From contig JAFGFO010000079.1 in NCBI GenBank assembly GCA_016931085.1, forward strand, positions 1 through 10,146: a stretch of 10,146 nucleotides of DNA. Reading direction: 5' to 3'. Position 1 is the first letter of the stretch, and the number at the start of each line of letters is the position of its first letter. The notes under the pieces were generated by a model. It was not told the DNA's origin, ran no database searches, and saw only the letters and a list, made by a program, of their open reading frames with translations. Of this stretch, positions 6,799 to 10,146 are shown one piece after another. The DNA comes from Thermoflexales bacterium (GTDB taxonomy: Bacteria > Chloroflexota > Anaerolineae > Fen-1058). The position numbers were made by a program, and so were the translations under genes.

Positions 6799-9033
6799 TT
6801 AGCGGACCACCGCCAGCTCCGCGTGAAGCGTCGCCAGCGAGTCGGCGCCGACCCAGATGTCAAAGGACTCTGCGTCCTGAACCCACTTGCCGGCGTTCGT
6901 GCTCCAGTGACCGAGCTCGGCCGGGCCAAGCTGGAATGTGACTGTCCTGGTCTCGCCGGGCTTGAGCGTGAGACGCTGGAAGCCCTTCAGCTCGCGCATC
7001 GGGCGCGAGTCGCTGCCGGCCCGCTGGTGGATGTAGAGCTGCACGACCTCGTCACCCGCGACCTGGCCCGTGTTCGTCACGTCGGCCGTCACGGCCACCG
7101 AGCTCCCCACCTTCACCTGTGGCGCCGAGAGCTGCAGCTTCGCGATCGAGAAGCTCGTATAGCTGAGACCAAAGCCGAAGGGATAGAGCGGCGTCGGCAG
7201 GCCGTCCCAGTAGCGCGGGTTGTACATCGGGTGGCCTTCGGGCGAGTGCGTGAGGTTGCGCGCGTAGTAGAGCGGCGCGTGGCTGCCCTTGCGCGGGAAG
7301 GCGACGGGCAGCTTGCCGCCCGGATTGACGTCGCCGAACAGGATGTCGGCCACGGCGTGGCCGCCCTCACTGCCAGGCTCCCACGCCTCGAGGATCGCCG
7401 GCACGTTCTCGGCTGCCCAATTGATGCTCAGCGGGCGGCCGTTCAAGAGGACGAGGACGACGGGCTTGCCGAGAGCTACGACCGCCTCGAGCAGCTCTTC
7501 CTGGCGCCCCGGCAGGTCGAGCGAGGCGCGCGAGGCGGCCTCGCCGGCCATGTCGGCGTTCTCGCCGAGGACCATCACGACGACGTCCGCGTCGCGCGCG
7601 GCCGCCACGGCCGCCTGGAAGGCAGCCTCGGCCTGCTCGGGTGCCTGCGGGGCCTTCTTGACGGTGGGGTCCATGTTGTTCTCAAACCACGAGGGGATGT
7701 CGCGCCGGATCTCGGGGCCGGGGGCGTAGGCCACATTCGCGCCCGGCAGCCTGGCGCGGATGCCTTCGAGGACTGTGACGGCCGCCGGCGTGTGGCCAAA
7801 GACCATCCACGAACCCTCCGTGGCCTCCTTCGAGTCGGCCAGCGGGCCGATCACGGCCACGTCCTTCAGGTTCTTGGCGAGCGGCAGGAGCCGGCCTTCG
7901 TTCCGCAGCAGCACCATCGAGCGCTGCGCGGCGAGCCGCGCCACCTGCCTGTGCTCGGGCAGTGCGACCACCTGCGCCAGCTTGGACTCGTCGGTGTAGG
8001 GCTGCTCAAAAAGCCCTAGGCGAAGCTTGATGGCGAGAATGCGCCGCACGGCCGTATCGATGTCCTCTTCCTTCAGCGTGCCGTCTTGGACCAGCCCGGC
8101 CAGGTGTTGCAAGTAGGTATTGCTGGCCATGTCCATGTCGAGGCCCGCGCTCAACGCGCGGAAGGCCGCGTCGCGCCCGTCGCGCGCAAAGCCCTGGGTG
8201 ACGAGGCTCCCGACGGCAAATGCGTCGCTGACGACAAAGCCCTCGAATCCCCACTCATCCCGCAGGACCTGGCGCAGCAGGAAGCGGTTCCCGCTGGCGG
8301 GCACGTCGTTGAGGTCCATGTAGGCGCTCATGAACGTCCCGACGCCGGCCTTCACGGCGGCCTCGAAGGGCGGGAAGTAGATGTTGCGCAGCAGGCCTTC
8401 GGGCAGGTAGACCGGGTCGTAGTCGCGCCCGCCGTCGGCCGCGCCGTAACCCGCGAAATGCTTGGCGCACGCCACGACGTGATCGGGCGCGCCGAGATAC
8501 GGTCCCTGGAAGCCGCGCACCTGGGCGGCCGCCATGGCCGCGCCCAGGCAGGGGTCTTCGCCGGCACCCTCGACGATGCGGCCCCAGCGGGCGTCACGGG
8601 CGATGTCGAGCATCGGGCCAAAGGTCCAGTGCAGGCCCGCCGCGCGCGCCTCCTTGGCCGCCACGGCCTGTGCCTGTTCGACGAGCGCGGGATCCCACGA
8701 CGAGGTCAGGGCCAGCGGCACGGGGAAGATCGTGCGGTAGCCGTGGATCACGTCGAGGGCGAAGAGGAGCGGGATCTTGGACGGGCTTTCTTCGACGGCG
8801 ATCTTTTGGAGCGCGTTGAACTGCCGCGTGTCGTTGACCCACAGCACCGAACCGGCCCCGCCTTTCCGGATGACGTCCTCGGGTTTTGGCCCCGGCAGGA
8901 ACGGCAGGCCCCCAATCTGGGTGAGCTGCCCGATCTTTTCCTCGAGGCTCATCTGTCCCAAGAGGGTCTCGACACGCGCCGCGACCTCGGCCTCCGATGG
9001 GACTTGTGTCATCGTTCCTGTGACTGGATCCAT
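6799..9033 (-). CDS. bglX: Glycoside hydrolase family 3 beta-glucosidase (BglX-like)
   Basis: This 744-residue protein has the full GH3 domain order and would release terminal beta-linked glucose from oligosaccharides. The N-terminal TIM-barrel domain contains 'WGRIVEGAGEDP', 'KHFAGYGAADGGRDYD' (substrate-site Lys-His at 191-192) and 'GFVVSD' with the predicted nucleophile Asp270. The C-terminal sandwich domain (about 390-590) has 'GENADMAGEAASR', where Glu498 is the likely acid/base. A fibronectin III-like domain follows (about 640-710, ending 'LKPGETRTVTFQLG'). No signal peptide or hydrophobic N-terminus is present, so it is predicted to be cytoplasmic, unlike periplasmic E. coli BglX. ATG 9033 is chosen because GAGGAGG (9047-9041) lies 7 nt upstream; the in-frame GTG at 9036 is less well placed. 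The gene is visibly GC-richer than its neighbours, possibly reflecting transfer. The exact sugar substrate (glucose or xylose linkages) is not certain. Confidence 0.92.
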   Translation of the reverse strand: MDPVTGTMTQVPSEAEVAARVETLLGQMSLEEKIGQLTQIGGLPFLPGPKPEDVIRKGGAGSVLWVNDTRQFNALQKIAVEESPSKIPLLFALDVIHGYRTIFPVPLALTSSWDPALVEQAQAVAAKEARAAGLHWTFGPMLDIARDARWGRIVEGAGEDPCLGAAMAAAQVRGFQGPYLGAPDHVVACAKHFAGYGAADGGRDYDPVYLPEGLLRNIYFPPFEAAVKAGVGTFMSAYMDLNDVPASGNRFLLRQVLRDEWGFEGFVVSDAFAVGSLVTQGFARDGRDAAFRALSAGLDMDMASNTYLQHLAGLVQDGTLKEEDIDTAVRRILAIKLRLGLFEQPYTDESKLAQVVALPEHRQVARLAAQRSMVLLRNEGRLLPLAKNLKDVAVIGPLADSKEATEGSWMVFGHTPAAVTVLEGIRARLPGANVAYAPGPEIRRDIPSWFENNMDPTVKKAPQAPEQAEAAFQAAVAAARDADVVVMVLGENADMAGEAASRASLDLPGRQEELLEAVVALGKPVVLVLLNGRPLSINWAAENVPAILEAWEPGSEGGHAVADILFGDVNPGGKLPVAFPRKGSHAPLYYARNLTHSPEGHPMYNPRYWDGLPTPLYPFGFGLSYTSFSIAKLQLSAPQVKVGSSVAVTADVTNTGQVAGDEVVQLYIHQRAGSDSRPMRELKGFQRLTLKPGETRTVTFQLGPAELGHWSTNAGKWVQDAESFDIWVGADSLATLHAELAVVR

Positions 9034-9040
9034 CACACAT

Positions 9041-9047
9041 CCTCCTC
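9041..9047 (-). promoter_or_regulatory. Strong ribosome binding site of the GH3 gene
   Basis: Read on the minus strand this is GAGGAGG, 7 nt before the ATG at 9033. It decides between that ATG and the GTG three bases earlier. A potential hairpin (9054-9070) ends 7 nt upstream of it in the transcript. Confidence 0.8.
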
Positions 9048-9053
9048 GTAGCG

Positions 9054-9117
9054 CCGGGCATTGGTCCCGGGGTGGGCCCGGCCCACGCGAGCCAACCCTC
9101 CCTCCGCCGGGCCGGCG
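9054..9117 (-). promoter_or_regulatory. GC-rich, hairpin-forming 5' leader of the GH3 transcript
   Basis: Three inverted repeats lie between the GH3 promoter and its RBS. CGCCGG/CCGGCG is at 9105-9117 and GTGGGCC/GGCCCAC at 9072-9086, each around a single central base. CCGGG (9054-9058) and CCCGG (9066-9070) flank a 7-nt loop. An alternative pairing, CCGGG 9067-9071 with CCCGG 9077-9081, competes with the last two. This could modulate translation or be simple GC-rich structure. No known riboswitch class is recognised. Confidence 0.4.
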
Positions 9118-9132
9118 CCAACGGCAACGGCC

Positions 9133-9161
9133 ATTATAACGGCACTTGGTGACCTTGTCAA
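9133..9161 (-). promoter_or_regulatory. Consensus sigma-70-type promoter for the GH3 gene
   Basis: On the minus strand the sequence reads TTGACA (9161-9156), a 17-nt spacer and TATAAT (9138-9133). Both boxes and the spacing match the consensus exactly. Transcription would begin near 9126, leaving a leader of about 93 nt. The -35 box overlaps the left arm of the inverted repeat at 9158-9167 and lies inside the spacer of the opposing hisF promoter, so the two cannot be occupied together. Confidence 0.8.
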
Positions 9162-9175
9162 CACTCTGCTATAAT
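9146..9175 (+). promoter_or_regulatory. hisF-side promoter P1 (extended -10)
   Basis: TGCTATAAT at 9167-9175 is an extended -10 element with a perfect TATAAT. The best -35 is weak, TTGGTG at 9146-9151 with an 18-nt spacer. The predicted start near 9182 falls inside the near-palindrome at 9178-9198. It overlaps the divergent GH3 promoter. Confidence 0.55.
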
Positions 9176-9223
9176 TCCCGGGTACTGCGAGTAGCCGGAA
9201 AATGGTATAATAAAGAGTGTTGA
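9158..9223. repeat. 10-bp perfect inverted repeat enclosing a 21-bp near-palindrome (candidate operators)
   Basis: TCAACACTCT (9158-9167) and its exact reverse complement AGAGTGTTGA (9214-9223) are separated by 46 bp. Inside, 9178-9198 is a near-palindrome centred on C9188: CCGG/CCGG outer arms and TACT/AGTA inner arms, a single mismatched pair, and a GCG centre. The left outer arm overlaps the GH3 -35 and P1, the inner element covers the P1 start, and the right arm covers the P2 start. None of the predicted transcripts contains both outer arms, so a DNA-binding role is more likely than an RNA hairpin. Confidence 0.5.
9203..9211 (+). promoter_or_regulatory. hisF-side promoter P2 (extended -10)
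   Basis: TGGTATAAT is a second extended -10 element, 36 bp downstream of P1. No -35 match is found at 16-18 nt, so it would rely on the TG extension. Its start would be near 9218, inside the right arm of the outer inverted repeat and about 29 nt before the small ORF. Confidence 0.5.
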
Positions 9224-9246
9224 ATCCTGGAGAATAGGGAGAATTC

Positions 9247-9300
9247 ATGGAAACCTTGGAAGCTATCCTTACAGTATTCTATTCAGAGGAGCAATTATGA
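9247..9300 (+). CDS. 17-codon upstream ORF translationally coupled to hisF
   Basis: ATG 9247 starts an ORF encoding METLEAILTVFYSEEQL. AGGGAG (9236-9241) ends 5 nt before it, a good ribosome binding site. Its TGA stop (9298-9300) overlaps the hisF ATG (9297-9299) as ATGA, the usual arrangement for translational coupling. The hisF ribosome binding site, AGAGGAG, lies inside its last codons. It contains no histidine codons, so it is not a classic his attenuator leader, and no attenuator hairpin with a T-run follows. It might be a coupling device, a micropeptide, or the remnant of a lost upstream gene. I do not recognise the peptide. Confidence 0.5.
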   Translation: METLEAILTVFYSEEQL

Positions 9301-10061
9301 CAGTTGTAAAGATCATGCCGTGTCTTGATATGAAGAATGGCCGCGTCGTCAAAGGGATCCACTTTACAGAACTGCGGGATGCTGGTGATCCAGTGGAGAA
9401 TGCTTCGTTCTACCAGCGAGAAGGTGCTGACGAGTTGGCCATGCTGGATATCGCCGCCACGGTCGAAAATCGCAAGACCCGGCTCGAATGGGTGAAAAAC
9501 GTCTCGGCGGTCATAGAGATACCGCTCACCGTCGGCGGCGGCATCTCCGCGCTGGAGGATATCGACTTGCTGCTCGAGGCGGGCGCGGACAAGGTCTCCA
9601 TGAACAGCGCGGCGGTAAAACGTCCGGCGCTGGTCAGTGAGGCGGCGAAAAAGTTCGGCTTGGGCTGCATTACCGTGGCGATTGATGCGCGCCGGAACAA
9701 GGCCATGCCGTCCGGATTCGAATTGGTGGTGTCGGGGGGCACGCGGCCGGTGGGAAAAGATGCTGTGGAATGGGCAAAACAGTGCGAGGGCTTGGGGGCG
9801 GGCGTGATACTGCCGACCAGTATGGACGGCGATGGGACGCAAGCGGGATATGACATAGAGTTTACCAAAGCCATCTCGGAGGCAGTCACAGTGCCGGTGG
9901 TCGCTTCTGGCGGGGCGGGGAAACTAGAGGATTTTGCCGATGCGGTTCTGCAAGGTGGAGCCAGTATTTTGTTGGCGGCATCCGTATTTCATTACCGGCT
10001 GTTGAGTATCCGGCAGGTCAAGGATTACCTGCAGGATCGGGGTATAGCGGTCTTTTTATAA
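9297..10061 (+). CDS. hisF: Imidazole glycerol phosphate synthase cyclase subunit HisF (divergent subfamily)
   Basis: This 254-residue (beta/alpha)8-barrel protein would convert PRFAR plus ammonia from HisH into imidazole glycerol phosphate and AICAR, in cytoplasmic histidine synthesis. Both catalytic aspartates are present, D11 ('MPCLDMKNGRVVKG') and D130 ('VAIDAR'). So are K19 in the mobile loop, the phosphate-binding 'GGG' (80-82) and 'ASGGAG' (203-208), and the HisH-contact residue D98. Of the ammonia-gate residues known in Thermotoga maritima HisF (R5, E46, K99, E167), this protein has K5, E46, K99 and Val170 at the E167 position. The usual 'TSxDRDG' reads 'TSMDGDG'. The start is ATG 9297 with AGAGGAG 5 nt upstream, overlapping the stop of a small ORF. 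No hisH or hisA is present in the window. A HisF-like paralogue acting elsewhere is possible. Confidence 0.88.
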   Translation: MTVVKIMPCLDMKNGRVVKGIHFTELRDAGDPVENASFYQREGADELAMLDIAATVENRKTRLEWVKNVSAVIEIPLTVGGGISALEDIDLLLEAGADKVSMNSAAVKRPALVSEAAKKFGLGCITVAIDARRNKAMPSGFELVVSGGTRPVGKDAVEWAKQCEGLGAGVILPTSMDGDGTQAGYDIEFTKAISEAVTVPVVASGGAGKLEDFADAVLQGGASILLAASVFHYRLLSIRQVKDYLQDRGIAVFL

Positions 10062-10068
10062 TTTGGAG

Positions 10069-10126
10069 TTTAGACTAAATGCCCATTTTGCGGGTTTTTG
10101 GCCAAATTTGCCACCACATATGGTGG
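10069..10126. repeat. Cluster of small palindromes after hisF
   Basis: Three elements follow the hisF stop: TTTAG-A-CTAAA (10069-10079), TTTGGCCAAA (10097-10106), and a stem CCACC (10111-10115) with GGTGG (10122-10126) around ACATAT. Only the last has a normal hairpin loop, and it lacks a following T-run. They may mark a terminator region or the control region of a gene beyond the window. Confidence 0.3.
10081..10099 (+). terminator. Possible weak terminator after hisF
   Basis: GCCC (10081-10084) can pair with GGGT (10092-10095), one pair being G-U, around a 7-nt loop, followed by a T-run at 10095-10099. The stem is only four pairs, so this is a weak candidate chosen mainly for its position 19 nt after the stop. 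Confidence 0.28.
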
Positions 10127-10146
10127 TTGCGATTAGCGATACTCCC

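Noticed and set aside
9034..9036. GTG as start of the GH3 gene
   Set aside because: It is one codon upstream of an ATG with ideal spacing to GAGGAGG, so the ATG is preferred. The difference is a single residue.
6823..9051. Two long plus-strand ORFs (398 and 321 codons) lying opposite the GH3 gene
   Set aside because: They are antisense shadows of a GC-rich gene with clear GH3 motifs. Their translations are rich in Arg, Ala, Gly and His with no recognisable domain, and no good RBS was noticed.
9279..9889. Minus-strand ORFs (187 and 159 codons) opposite hisF
   Set aside because: They lie opposite conserved HisF motifs and have no recognisable features of their own.
1..10146. Mobile element, CRISPR array, tRNA or rRNA
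   Set aside because: No transposase or integrase-like protein, terminal repeats, regularly spaced direct repeats or RNA gene signatures were seen on either strand.

Overview
The window is moderately GC-rich bacterial chromosomal DNA. It holds five sizeable protein genes, the end of a sixth, and one small upstream ORF. The long MalT/LuxR-type (LAL) regulator opening with 'MLAPLLKTKLYIPPIRPELV', next to a CPBP membrane protease and an FtsX-type permease, is a combination I associate with Chloroflexota (Anaerolineae/Caldilineae-like bacteria). That placement is inference from protein style; no rRNA or other phylogenetic marker is present. I see no IS element, integrase, CRISPR array, tRNA or rRNA.

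Layout. 3-227 (+) is the C-terminal end of a GNAT acetyltransferase cut by the window edge. 228-366 is a short leader with a hairpin and a 9-nt periodic tract. 367-3171 (+) encodes the LAL regulator, and 3191-4123 (+) a CPBP intramembrane glutamic endopeptidase 19 nt downstream, probably in one operon ending at a weak terminator near 4178-4198. A clear promoter at 4229-4258 then serves 4296-6707 (+), a two-module MacB/FtsX-like ABC permease with no ATPase gene beside it in the window. Converging on it is 6799-9033 (-), a GH3 beta-glucosidase without a signal peptide, visibly more GC-rich than its neighbours. Its divergent neighbour is hisF at 9297-10061 (+), preceded by a 17-codon ORF (9247-9300) whose stop overlaps the hisF start.

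The densest regulatory DNA is the GH3/hisF divergent region (9034-9296). It holds a perfect TTGACA-17-TATAAT promoter toward GH3, two extended -10 promoters toward hisF, a 10-bp perfect inverted repeat (arms 9158-9167 and 9214-9223), and an inner 21-bp near-palindrome (9178-9198). The GH3 transcript would also begin with a GC-rich leader able to form several, partly competing hairpins.

How the genes may work together. The LAL regulator and CPBP protease look like a co-transcribed regulator/membrane-protein pair, and the FtsX permease has its own promoter. Any functional link between them is inference. The HisF protein keeps both catalytic aspartates but has Val at the glutamate position of the ammonia gate. 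It may therefore be a divergent HisF subfamily or paralogue; no hisH lies in the window. I found no strong case for a wholly new system. The best leads are the divergent control region, the small ORF coupled to hisF, and the HisF gate substitution.
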